From the NCBI GenBank assembly GCA_019359545.1, contig JAHHHB010000049.1, forward strand, positions 1 to 49,665: a stretch of 49,665 bases of DNA, in the 5' to 3' direction. A program made the translations under genes and the position numbers. The DNA comes from Desmonostoc geniculatum HA4340-LM1. Lineage in GTDB: Bacteria > Cyanobacteriota > Cyanobacteriia > Cyanobacteriales > Nostocaceae. The notes under the pieces were generated by a model that saw nothing but the letters and a program-made list of their open reading frames with translations, searched no databases and was not told the origin of the DNA. The stretch's first letter is position 1. Each line of letters starts with the position of its first letter. Positions 1 through 7,813 of this stretch are shown piece after piece.

Positions 1-1921
1 TTTTGACTGTCCCACAGAGAGTTCTTCTCTGGAAGAATAACTGTAAAAAGCGGAGAACGATGGCTTTAGCCTCGTTCGTAGCATCAGTTTGAATCACCGT
101 GGCTTTAGCCCGGTGAGAGTCAATACTACCACCATTTCCCATCACAATAAATCCGTTACTCAGATTGCCTGGTAATTTTCTCAACGGGTTATAGGGAAGT
201 GACTTCTCAAAATAGTTGACACCGACAATACCAGAAAATGGCACACCACTTTTGGCTGAACAATTAGGTTTTTGGGGAGTACATTGGCGACTAGTAACAA
301 CCTGTACGGGGACGGGTTCTGTGGTGGGAATCAAACCAAATCGGACGTTAGTATAAACTAATTCTCCCTCCAGGACAGTGCCATCACTTAATACTTCCTT
401 GATATTTTGACCTGTTCTTTGGATGGGAGCATTACCTAAAAACTCCTTGGGAACCCTTAGCCCTGCTGACCCTGTATCTAATAAAATACGTCTTGGCTGA
501 CCACTGGCGATCGCTACTTCCAGAAAATACCCGCGAACACGTTGGCCGAGGGAAGGTTTTGGATATAAAGGTAAGGATATGGTGTTAAAAGTTGGCTTAC
601 GGGGTGTATTTTGAGAGATGTCGCGCAACACTGGATTTGGAAAAAGAGCCGCAAATGCTGACTGGCGTTGGGCTGCTGGTTCAGGTGCGATATCCCAAAG
701 GCTTTCGTAGTAGAAAAAGCCGATACCTAAACCGCGTTGGTGCGCTGCTTGTACTTGGGATTGGATTTGTGTTATGGAAACTGGGCGATTTCGTAACCCC
801 GCCATAATACCGATACCAGTTGGGATGACTTGTTCGGTTTCTAAAATTTCTGGGCGTGTAATTTGACCGATAAAACTTTCTAAATCATTACGGTACACCT
901 GCATCACCAACTCATCAACAATACCCAAGCGTACCCAGTTCAGCCAATCTTGCAGTTGCAGCTTGTAAGCGAAATCATAGTAATTGGGAGCAACTGAGAA
1001 GATAGCATTCGGTTTTCGGGCTTTTACAGTTTGGTGGAGTTCTACCATGAAGGCAGTAATTTTATCTGCCCGCCATTTTATCCATGCTGTGGCTTGGGGA
1101 TTGGGTGGAGGAGGATTGCCAGTTTCTTGAGTGTATAGATTAATCGTGTACTTATCGTAACCAAAATCTACAGGTAAACTCGTGTGGTCGTCAAATTGAA
1201 CGCCATCAGCATTGTATTTAGTGATAACTTCCATCACGAGTTCACGAATAAAGTTTTGCACTTCGGGGTGAAAGGGATTTAACCACGCTACTTCACCCGC
1301 AGCACTAATTGAAGTTTGAGTCCCATCCTGCTTTTGTGTCAGCCAATCTGGATGCTGTGATGCGAGTTCCGAAGTTAGAGGAACCATAAAACCAAACTCA
1401 AACCAGGGTATTGCTAGTAGCCCTTGGCTGCGGGCTTGGGTGATAATGTCTGCAATTACATCTTGTCCATCTGTTCCTTTGAAGAAAAAGGGGATACCCT
1501 TTTTCTGCATGATGGCGCTGGGGTATTGAGTATAACCATCATTCCAGACTACCGGATAAACAGTATTAAAGTTTAACTGCCGCAGTTGGGTCATGGCTGC
1601 TTGCACCTGTGAACGATTTCTAAAAACGCTAAAATCGTTACCACTTAGCCACACCCCCCGAATTTCCTGACGAGGTAGTTGGGCAAGGGCAGGGGCAAAG
1701 CTGTTGAGTTGCAAGACTGCAAAGAATGATATTAGACATAATAATGGCAGCAGACGCTTTCTTAAAAGCCACCAAGCTTGATGAATCAAAGGTGATGTCT
1801 CTTGACTGGCTGTGCGTAGCTTGGTTAGACCTATGAATACCCGTCTGTACACAAACTTAAATAGTAAGTTAGTTAAAGTTGCATTAATTTCTCTGCTTTT
1901 TTCCCAAAACTGAGTTGTCAT
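1..1921 (-). CDS. GHL10-type glycosyl hydrolase-like protein with C-terminal aspartic-protease-like domain (3' end outside window)
   Basis: I read one open frame leftwards from ATG at 1921 to the window edge, about 640 codons with no stop seen. A hydrophobic segment at about residues 53-78 ends in APALAQ, so the protein is probably exported or membrane anchored. The region from about 80 to 400 (EIRGVWLSGNDFSVF, GVQFDDHTSLP, VMQVYRNDLESF) fits the GHL10/DUF187 family of predicted glycoside hydrolases. From about residue 435 a second domain begins; its LLDTGSAGLRVP at about 479-490 looks like an aspartic-protease-type DTG loop and recalls DUF3443. The enzyme activity and substrate are inferred only. 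Two palindromic repeats lie in frame near the window edge (55-77 and 94-116). The true C-terminus is not visible. Confidence 0.8.
   Translation of the reverse strand, partial: MTTQFWEKSREINATLTNLLFKFVYRRVFIGLTKLRTASQETSPLIHQAWWLLRKRLLPLLCLISFFAVLQLNSFAPALAQLPRQEIRGVWLSGNDFSVFRNRSQVQAAMTQLRQLNFNTVYPVVWNDGYTQYPSAIMQKKGIPFFFKGTDGQDVIADIITQARSQGLLAIPWFEFGFMVPLTSELASQHPDWLTQKQDGTQTSISAAGEVAWLNPFHPEVQNFIRELVMEVITKYNADGVQFDDHTSLPVDFGYDKYTINLYTQETGNPPPPNPQATAWIKWRADKITAFMVELHQTVKARKPNAIFSVAPNYYDFAYKLQLQDWLNWVRLGIVDELVMQVYRNDLESFIGQITRPEILETEQVIPTGIGIMAGLRNRPVSITQIQSQVQAAHQRGLGIGFFYYESLWDIAPEPAAQRQSAFAALFPNPVLRDISQNTPRKPTFNTISLPLYPKPSLGQRVRGYFLEVAIASGQPRRILLDTGSAGLRVPKEFLGNAPIQRTGQNIKEVLSDGTVLEGELVYTNVRFGLIPTTEPVPVQVVTSRQCTPQKPNCSAKSGVPFSGIVGVNYFEKSLPYNPLRKLPGNLSNGFIVMGNGGSIDSHRAKATVIQTDATNEAKAIVLRFLQLFFQRRTLCGTVK
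55..116. repeat. Two palindromic repeats inside the GHL10 gene
   Basis: Positions 55-77 and 94-116 have the same design: a 6-base arm, one unpaired T, the core GGCTTTAGCC, and the complementary 6-base arm. The arms differ between copies (GAACGA/TCGTTC and TCACCG/CGGTGA) but each pair is perfectly complementary. The core gives four more pairs and a TT loop. Both are read through in frame by the flanking gene. Confidence 0.85.
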
Positions 1922-2101
1922 TACTTCTGCTTACTCAATGCCGATTAATTGGTTAATATTTCATTCCATAGAAATTTTAAAGCAGAACTCAGAATTCAGA
2001 ATGCAAGACGCGACTCTGCTATGACAGTCCTAAATCATTGGTGAGAATTTGAGATAATTTTGTTAATTTCTACAGTGCCTAAGTGCTAATTGCTTAGAAC
2101 T

Positions 2102-2779
2102 TCACTCAAACGTATTGCGTCGCTTCAGTGCTAAAGTAAGTCCATCAGCAATAGGAACAAGAGAAAGGGTCACCCGTTCGTCATCGTGTAACTTCTCATT
2201 CAGCGCCCGGATTGCTTGGGTACTTTCATCTTGAAATTGCAGGTCAGCAACTTGTCCTGACCATAAAACATTATCAATGGCAATTAATCCACCCGGACGC
2301 ACTAATTGCAGCGATCGCTCATAATATCCATCATAATTTTCTTTATCTGCATCGATAAAGGCAAAATCAAATGTCTCGGCTTGGCCAGTTGCTAACAATT
2401 GATCTAAGGTTTGCAAAGCTGGTGCCAAGTGCAGATCGATTTTATGGGCAACCCCGGCTTCTTGCCAATACCGTCGGGCGATCGCAGTAAATTCTTCACT
2501 CACATCAGCCGCAATCATCTTACCATCTTCAGGAAGTCCCAAAGCTACAGAAAGTGAGCTATAGCCCGTAAACACTCCAACCTCCAGGGTTTTCTTCGCT
2601 CCGATTAACTGCACCAAAAGCCTCATAAACTGCCCTTGTTCGGGCGAAATCTGCATTCCACCATGAGGATGATTGGCGGTTTCTTGGCGCAACTTTTCAA
2701 GAATTTCTGGTTCTCGCAGGGAAACAGATAAAAGATAATTGTAGAGTTGGTTATCAAGACCGATAGATTGTTTTGGCAT
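2102..2779 (-). CDS. Class I SAM-dependent O-methyltransferase (caffeoyl-CoA OMT-like)
   Basis: The 225-residue product has the usual length and order of the cation-dependent O-methyltransferase family. The SAM-binding motif I is LEVGVFTGYSSL (about 66-77). FIDADKENYDGYY and AIDNVLWSG supply the metal and substrate-side residues of the family. Members methylate catechol-type hydroxyls; the natural substrate here cannot be told from sequence. It is soluble, with no signal peptide. It is divergent from the lipoprotein gene at 2847 with a 67-base gap that must hold both promoters. Start ATG 2779 gives the normal N-terminus. Confidence 0.9.
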   Translation of the reverse strand: MPKQSIGLDNQLYNYLLSVSLREPEILEKLRQETANHPHGGMQISPEQGQFMRLLVQLIGAKKTLEVGVFTGYSSLSVALGLPEDGKMIAADVSEEFTAIARRYWQEAGVAHKIDLHLAPALQTLDQLLATGQAETFDFAFIDADKENYDGYYERSLQLVRPGGLIAIDNVLWSGQVADLQFQDESTQAIRALNEKLHDDERVTLSLVPIADGLTLALKRRNTFE

Positions 2780-2846
2780 GATAGATGAGAAAATTTAGAG
2801 AATCTACAGTTATACTATCGCTGAAGAGTGGAATCTCAGGAAAAAC

Positions 2847-3254
2847 ATGGTGCGGTTGGTTTTGACAGCAATATTGTTGGTGCTATTGACGGCTTGTGGC
2901 AGTATTGGACTGCTACCGACTAGCGAGTTAGTGCAAAAAGCGATCGCATTTGAACTAGAACAAACTCAACAAAAGCTTAGCCAGCAGTTGGATCTAGATT
3001 TTCAAGGATTTGAAATCAAGCGGTTATCAATTACCCAAGAACAACCCCTAACTATTGAAAATTTACCAGCTTTCCGTGTCCAAGGAACCTACGACTTAAT
3101 TGTTAAGTTACCAAAACGACGCTTAACGCAACCACAAAAACCCTTTAATATTTACTTGCAAATTCAGCAGGAGGGTAAAACTTGGCGATTGCTACTTCCA
3201 GAGAAAGATAGCAAAAATACTCAACCAATTTGGCGTAGTTATCTCATTCAATAA
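2847..3254 (+). CDS. Small predicted lipoprotein, function unknown
   Basis: The 135-residue protein starts with a short hydrophobic signal and a lipobox, LLTACG, so Cys17 should be lipidated after signal peptidase II cleavage. The rest is a compact charged domain with SITQEQPLTIENLP and TYDLIVKLPKR, predicted mostly beta. I do not recognise a family beyond a conserved cyanobacterial unknown. It is monocistronic; a 22-base hairpin lies about 80 bases past its stop. Confidence 0.75.
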   Translation: MVRLVLTAILLVLLTACGSIGLLPTSELVQKAIAFELEQTQQKLSQQLDLDFQGFEIKRLSITQEQPLTIENLPAFRVQGTYDLIVKLPKRRLTQPQKPFNIYLQIQQEGKTWRLLLPEKDSKNTQPIWRSYLIQ

Positions 3255-3337
3255 TTGGTAAGCTAATTGGCATTTAAATTGCAACATATTTAGACCCATC
3301 CCAAAATGTTTGGGTTAAGGCTGAAAATATTCATGTA

Positions 3338-3359
3338 GAGACGCGATTCATCGCGTCTC
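3338..3359. repeat. Palindromic dispersed repeat (possible terminator hairpin)
   Basis: Perfect 9-base arms GAGACGCGA and TCGCGTCTC surround the loop TTCA. It lies between convergent genes (2847 forward, 3465 reverse), preceded by GTA as in the other GTAG-type hairpins of this window. No T tract follows, so termination is only possible. Confidence 0.6.
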
Positions 3360-3464
3360 AAAGACCAGTTTTCTTTGCCAATAAACCTAATTTTGCACAA
3401 ACGGATAAAACTTGATGAATTTCATAGGATCTATCGTCAAGTTGTCAGTAAATTTCTCCCAAAT

Positions 3465-3902
3465 CTAACTTTTGGTGTATTTATAGATTACCTTGGCAAA
3501 ATCTGGCACTGCTTCTTCTACGTGTTGCTTGGCTGAACCACGTAATTTATTGTAAGTTCCCCGGACAATTTGGCGTGTTGACTTTTTTACTATGGCATCA
3601 GTAATGCTGAGTAATACGTCAGCTGTGCGAGAGCGATTTTCAACAAGATGCTCAACGGGATCGCCCTTCTGGAGACCCTCACTCCAAATGGGATCAATTG
3701 CGTCTAAACACTGCGGTAGTAACGATTCGACAACATCGGGGATATATCCTGGCTTGATTCCTTTAAGGGTGGCAAAGGCTGCTTTAATGGCCATGCCGCC
3801 TATTCCTGACTTAGAAGCCACTTGTGCATCTATCAAGTTACAGCAATCTTCTACAACCACGGCTTTTTTCGCAGGGTCTAAAAGTCCTTCGCTAAGTCCC
3901 AT
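3465..3902 (-). CDS. Conserved hypothetical protein (DUF6918-like)
   Basis: The 145-residue protein starts MGLSEGLLDPAKKAVVVED and contains VASKSGIGGMAIKAAFATLKGIKPG, DAIDPIWSEG, and near its end GSAKQHVEEAVPDFAKVIYK. This spacing matches my recollection of a small helical family of actinobacteria and cyanobacteria (DUF6918), function unknown. No signal peptide or catalytic motif is visible. The overlapping forward frame at 3592-3933 is an antisense shadow. Confidence 0.7.
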   Translation of the reverse strand: MGLSEGLLDPAKKAVVVEDCCNLIDAQVASKSGIGGMAIKAAFATLKGIKPGYIPDVVESLLPQCLDAIDPIWSEGLQKGDPVEHLVENRSRTADVLLSITDAIVKKSTRQIVRGTYNKLRGSAKQHVEEAVPDFAKVIYKYTKS

Positions 3903-4213
3903 TTCACTCCTCTTTAAATATCAAAGTAGTTGATTTGCGTTGCATTTATTTTGCTGGGCAGCAAGAAATTACCTAAAATTCTACCACTAGATAATTTTTA
4001 TGCCCTAAATTTGTCAATTTATACTGTATCTTTAAAATAAACTCTTAAAGTTTCATCAGCCTGAAAATCTCAATTTTGCTTAGTTATCGTTTGAGCTAGG
4101 AAATAATAAAGCTGTGAAGTTTTAGAAAGTAATCCTGAGACGAATCTTCAACTTCACGACTTTATTTGAAATGTACACTTAATAGTAAAACCCAAAACAG
4201 TTGCAACCGATTC
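3903..4213. other. Intergenic, no gene seen
   Basis: AT-rich spacer between two leftward genes. I see no ORF of convincing composition, no strong hairpin and no tandem repeat. The promoter of the gene at 3465-3902 must lie in its left part. Confidence 0.5.
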
Positions 4214-4840
4214 TTATGAGAATTTTCGGTAATAGGGATAATTGGATACAGCCAACAGTTCTCGGTCTCCTGGACTATCCCCATAAGCATAGATACTGTA
4301 CTGACTCAACTCCCCTAAAACTGCTCTGAGTCGCTCAACTTTTTGTTGTCCATAGCAGTTTTTCCCCAAAATCCGACCTGTTAAACGCTGATGTTTAACT
4401 TCTAATTGGGTTCCTGCCACCATGTCAAACCCCATCTTTTCTGCCCAAGGTATTAAATAGGCTTCTAGGGAAGCACTCACCAAAACAAGCTGATGTCCTT
4501 GTGCTTGATGCCATTGTAGACGCTGCAAAGCATCAGGGCGGAGTAAGGTTGGTATCTTTTGGAGCGCAAATTTCCGTGCAACTTGGTATACTTTCGTTTG
4601 TTCTTTACCCGATAAGAAGTATCTCAGCACACCCTCCTTAGCCCACCAGTTGGGAATCAATTTCAGGGTATAGGCTGTGAGTATAGGACTCATTACCACC
4701 AATCCCCACCAAAAAGCCCATCGCCCTACAAGCATCTTCAGAAAGGGCAGTAAGGTATCTCGTTGAGTCAAAGTGCCATCGAAATCAAAGACTGCTACGA
4801 CAATCGCTCTGGGTTGCCATTGCTTTACACTTGCTCTCAA
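4214..4840 (-). CDS. HAD-superfamily phosphatase, subfamily IB (phosphoserine-phosphatase-like)
   Basis: The 208-residue product has HAD motif I VFDFDGTLT (about 17-25; nucleophile Asp), motif II in LVLVSASLEAYL, and the C-terminal acidic motif YGDSPGDRELL. Length and the cap region with WAFWWGLVVMSPIL fit IB-type HAD hydrolases acting on small phosphomonoesters; the substrate is unknown. No ATG is available: the frame is closed by TAA upstream and the only near starts are TTG 4840 or other non-ATG codons. Together with the start-less gene on the other strand at 4831, this suggests a rearrangement that trimmed both 5' ends. Confidence 0.8.
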   Translation of the reverse strand: MRASVKQWQPRAIVVAVFDFDGTLTQRDTLLPFLKMLVGRWAFWWGLVVMSPILTAYTLKLIPNWWAKEGVLRYFLSGKEQTKVYQVARKFALQKIPTLLRPDALQRLQWHQAQGHQLVLVSASLEAYLIPWAEKMGFDMVAGTQLEVKHQRLTGRILGKNCYGQQKVERLRAVLGELSQYSIYAYGDSPGDRELLAVSNYPYYRKFS

Positions 4841-5301
4841 CTGTTGGTCTTTATACTCTTGCTGTTACTGGTATTAGTACAGTAGGATATATCAGTTCTG
4901 GTGCAGCTTTGTTATTAACAATTCTGCGTCCAGCGATTCGGGCTTATGAGTATTTATATGCACGGTTAGCGATGATTCGCCAAGAATGGAAGTATCCCCG
5001 TGAAGATATTTTTGAACTACGCGATCGCTTTTTTCATTTAGAACAAAAAGTGCAATCTTTAGAAGATCAACTGAACTTAGAACAACCCTATTCATTGCCA
5101 GCAACTCAACAACGTTTTGCAGAAGAAACTCGCAGAGATTTAGCGCGAATAGCTGCTAATTTAGAAGAATTACGCGCAATAAATCATACAGAACATGAGC
5201 GTTTAGGGAGAGAAGCCAAAAATGCGATCGCCCAACTTTCAACTGATGGTCAATTTCTCGATCATGTCCGCGAAATTATCCGATTTTTTAAATCAGCCTG
5301 A
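4831..5301 (+). CDS. Membrane/coiled-coil protein of unknown function, probably 5'-truncated
   Basis: The 156-codon frame opens with TTG and overlaps the divergent HAD gene by ten bases. It encodes one or two hydrophobic segments (GLYTLAVTGISTVGYISSGA, then ALLLTIL) followed by a charged helical tail (FFHLEQKVQSLEDQLN; EETRRDLARIAANLEELRA) with coiled-coil character. I do not recognise the family. There is no ATG or Shine-Dalgarno near the beginning and the first hydrophobic segment begins at once, so an upstream portion is probably missing. It stops just before a kinase-family remnant. Confidence 0.55.
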   Translation: MLSTVGLYTLAVTGISTVGYISSGAALLLTILRPAIRAYEYLYARLAMIRQEWKYPREDIFELRDRFFHLEQKVQSLEDQLNLEQPYSLPATQQRFAEETRRDLARIAANLEELRAINHTEHERLGREAKNAIAQLSTDGQFLDHVREIIRFFKSA

Positions 5302-5935
5302 ATGATAGCAGATTCAGCTTCTTTAAAGTTAATCGAGCTAATTATTACCGATGCGGACAGCGAATATTTATTATTAATTGGAGCTTATCGTGATAACGAA
5401 GTCAGTGCGACTCATCCCTTAGTTCAGACATTAGAGGAGATTCAAGAGGTTAGAGGTAATATCACTAATGTTGTTCTGAAAAATTTGCATATTGACTGCG
5501 TTAATCAGTTAGTCGCTGATACGTTAAGTAGCAGCACTTTAACAGTTGAACCACTGGCTGAATTAGTTTTTCAGAAAACTCAAGATTTGTTATCTGTTTG
5601 AAAACTACTCGCAAGCGCTGGAAAATCTCAATCAAGCAGAGAATTATCTGGGTGCATTACTAGGGCAGATGGTTCTTGTTATTTTCCATTTCTACGATTC
5701 TTTAATTCGGCTGGTGGTGTATGGGGATAATTTAGAGTCTGAACAGCAGAGTATTCTCGATCGCATAGAAAGTAATCAAGCAAAAATCCAAAAATGGGCG
5801 CATCATGCCCCAATGAATCATCTACATAGATTCTATCTGGTGGAGGCAGAAAGGCATCGAGTACTCAACCAAAATCTTGAGGTCTTTAGCCTTGCCCAGA
5901 CAATCATACAGGGCTTGGCGGAATTTTTCTAATTG
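5302..5935 (+). pseudogene. Remnant of a giant AAA-ATPase/TPR signalling kinase
   Basis: Two adjoining pieces appear to come from one cyanobacterial family of very long Ser/Thr kinases with two-component sensor domains. The first (5302-5601; ADSASLKLIELI, LLLIGAYRDNEVSATHPL) belongs to the STAND/AAA-ATPase core. The second, in another frame from about 5590 (NYSQALENLNQAENYLGA, then IFHFYDSLIRL and HAPMNHLHRFYLVEAERHR), is from the TPR-like region several hundred residues further on. The join at about 5590-5600 is therefore a large internal deletion with a frame change. The kinase domain, sensor and C-terminus are absent. Function is lost. Confidence 0.75.
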
Positions 5936-6212
5936 TGTCAGGATCATCAGGTCAATGATTTATTAACAATATTCATTGACTTTACGGCAGTCAGTGTCAT
6001 TACTGGCTGCTTTTCTCTATCTCTTTAGTCCAAACTCCAGTTTAAAGAGGGTTCATTCTCGCTAAACTCTACCTCATGTAGCAATCAATCTATTTGAGTT
6101 GTAAAAACTATTGTTATCATTTGTAGTTACAAAGAACTTCTGACTCCTGAATTATGAATATCCTTTTCAACCACAAAGCCCTATAAAATTTCTAGAAAAA
6201 GTTACTCAAAAC
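5936..6212. other. Intergenic, no gene seen
   Basis: Spacer between the kinase remnant and the 3' end of the amidase gene. I see no open frame of coding character and no strong hairpin. Confidence 0.4.
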
Positions 6213-7562
6213 TTAAAGAAGTCCTGCTGACTCATACAATCGTTTTAGCATTGCTGTAATTCTTGCCCCATAATCCAAATCTGCCGACCAGCGCCCTGAT
6301 AGCTGGTCAATTAATGGTGCAATTCCCCGTGTCACAAAGCGAAATCTGGGATCTACTACTTCCTGTACCAAAGGTTCTAAACTAGCATAAGCTTTTAAAT
6401 GTTGAATGTGCGCCCTCACCCCAATTCTGGCACTGGGAAAAGATGCAGCCTCCGAACCGCCACCGATCGCACCCAAGCCGGCAAAGTTATTTTGCTCGGG
6501 TTTAATATCGCCGCCAAACCGTAAAAATCCAGTTTCTACACACATTTGGCAAAAAGCAATATCATAATTTACCCCTTCTATACCCGCTTCTTCCCGATAC
6601 AGTTTTGAGATATCAGGAAACTTTGCCAAAGCATTTTGATTATTGTTTCTTAGGAATAATTGTAACTGTACTTCTGAAGTATTACCGTTCGACATTACCC
6701 GATCCATTTGGCCAGCACAAACTATTAAATTCGATCGCAAGCTAACAGTACGAGTTGCAGCATCCCAGCCGACTGCAACATTAAAATCCCGCAGTTCGAT
6801 CGCTTTGACATACACTATTCTGCGATAGGTAATTCGAATCACATTAGGCGCTTTTGATAAATCTATTCGTAGACGGTCTACTAAATCAATAGGAATGTAA
6901 GCATTACCATTAACTAAAATTCCTTGTTCTGAATAATTTTGCCCGTTAATATTAATATTAATTGCTGCGTAAGTTGGTTCTGTCGGAGTTCCAGTAGGGT
7001 CAATTACACGACTCCAAGTTACCAATCCATCAGCAATTCCCAAAGCAAAATCGCGGCGACGACTTTGCAGCAAAGCCCGATCCTCTGGACTGCTAAGAAA
7101 CCCCACTTGCATCAACAAAGCTGGAATCGTTGTCCGGCGACAAAATGCCAAACTCCCCAATCCACTATCTGTATCTGGCTTGACTCCGCGATTTGGTAAT
7201 TGGGGTACACGGCGCAACAACGCCACTAGCAACTGTTCAGCATTGCTTTTGCGCTCAGTATTGTTGGCAATGTAGAAAACACTAGCCCCACGTACAGAAG
7301 GACTGCTAGCTGCATCAGATTGAATTTCTAGCGCGACATCACCACGTCCCCCACGGGAATTGATCCAGGTGATGGTTTGAGCGGCACTCAAATCATCAGG
7401 AACTGCTAAAATCTCAAAATTCCGCGCCCGTAGTTCCGTGACAATTAAATCCCGCAACAGAATCATTTCTTTAGCTTCAGTTGTACCACCTGCGATCGCA
7501 CCCGGATCAATTCCTCCAGCTTCTTTCCCTCCGTGAGCCGCCGAGATAAAAATACGTCCCAT
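6213..7562 (-). CDS. Cell-wall hydrolase: altered amidase_3 domain plus beta-N-acetylglucosaminidase
   Basis: The 449-residue protein has three parts. Residues 1-185 are an N-acetylmuramoyl-L-alanine amidase (Amidase_3) fold with ISAAHGG (His10) and Glu29. Residues 196-280 resemble a copper-amine-oxidase N-terminal-like beta domain. Residues 295-449 are a glucosaminidase with CVETGFLRFGG (Glu343 as likely acid) and EQNNFAGLG. In the amidase part, the usual His of the second zinc motif is Gln81 (ALEIQSDAA) and the usual catalytic Glu before GF is Gln152 (LLMQVGF). Both are CAA codons, one base from His and Glu. Peptide hydrolysis is therefore doubtful, while the glucosaminidase looks intact. 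No signal peptide is visible. Confidence 0.88.
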   Translation of the reverse strand: MGRIFISAAHGGKEAGGIDPGAIAGGTTEAKEMILLRDLIVTELRARNFEILAVPDDLSAAQTITWINSRGGRGDVALEIQSDAASSPSVRGASVFYIANNTERKSNAEQLLVALLRRVPQLPNRGVKPDTDSGLGSLAFCRRTTIPALLMQVGFLSSPEDRALLQSRRRDFALGIADGLVTWSRVIDPTGTPTEPTYAAINININGQNYSEQGILVNGNAYIPIDLVDRLRIDLSKAPNVIRITYRRIVYVKAIELRDFNVAVGWDAATRTVSLRSNLIVCAGQMDRVMSNGNTSEVQLQLFLRNNNQNALAKFPDISKLYREEAGIEGVNYDIAFCQMCVETGFLRFGGDIKPEQNNFAGLGAIGGGSEAASFPSARIGVRAHIQHLKAYASLEPLVQEVVDPRFRFVTRGIAPLIDQLSGRWSADLDYGARITAMLKRLYESAGLL

Positions 7563-7703
7563 CTTCAGTATTTCCTCTGATAAAATTAAGCGTAAGCAAT
7601 TTTAGACATAGTTGGTGGCACAGCAACAACAATATAATATCTATCAGAAGTCCAAAGTCATTTGTCCTTTGTTATTTCTCCAAAGTTGATGGTGAGGGAG
7701 TGG

Positions 7704-7805
7704 GGGAGATGAGGGAGATGAGGGAGATGAGGGAGACGCGGGGACGCAAAGAGAAACTAATGACTAATGACTAATGACTAATGACTAATGACTAATGACT
7801 AATGA
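7704..7805. repeat. Tandem repeats before dnaG: GGGAGATGA array and seven CTAATGA heptamers
   Basis: 7704-7736 holds about 3.6 copies of GGGAGATGA. 7757-7805 holds seven perfect consecutive copies of CTAATGA. The last heptamer contains the in-frame ATG at 7802 that could start dnaG. Such short tandem repeats are typical of Nostoc-type genomes. Confidence 0.95.
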
Positions 7806-7813
7806 TTAATATT

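Noticed and set aside
592..807. 71-codon forward frame
   Set aside because: Antisense to the continuous GHL10-type coding frame on the minus strand; no family resemblance or start context.
7704..7805. Possible CRISPR-like array before dnaG and in other spacers
   Set aside because: Units are 7-9 bases without spacers; these are short tandem repeats, not a CRISPR array.
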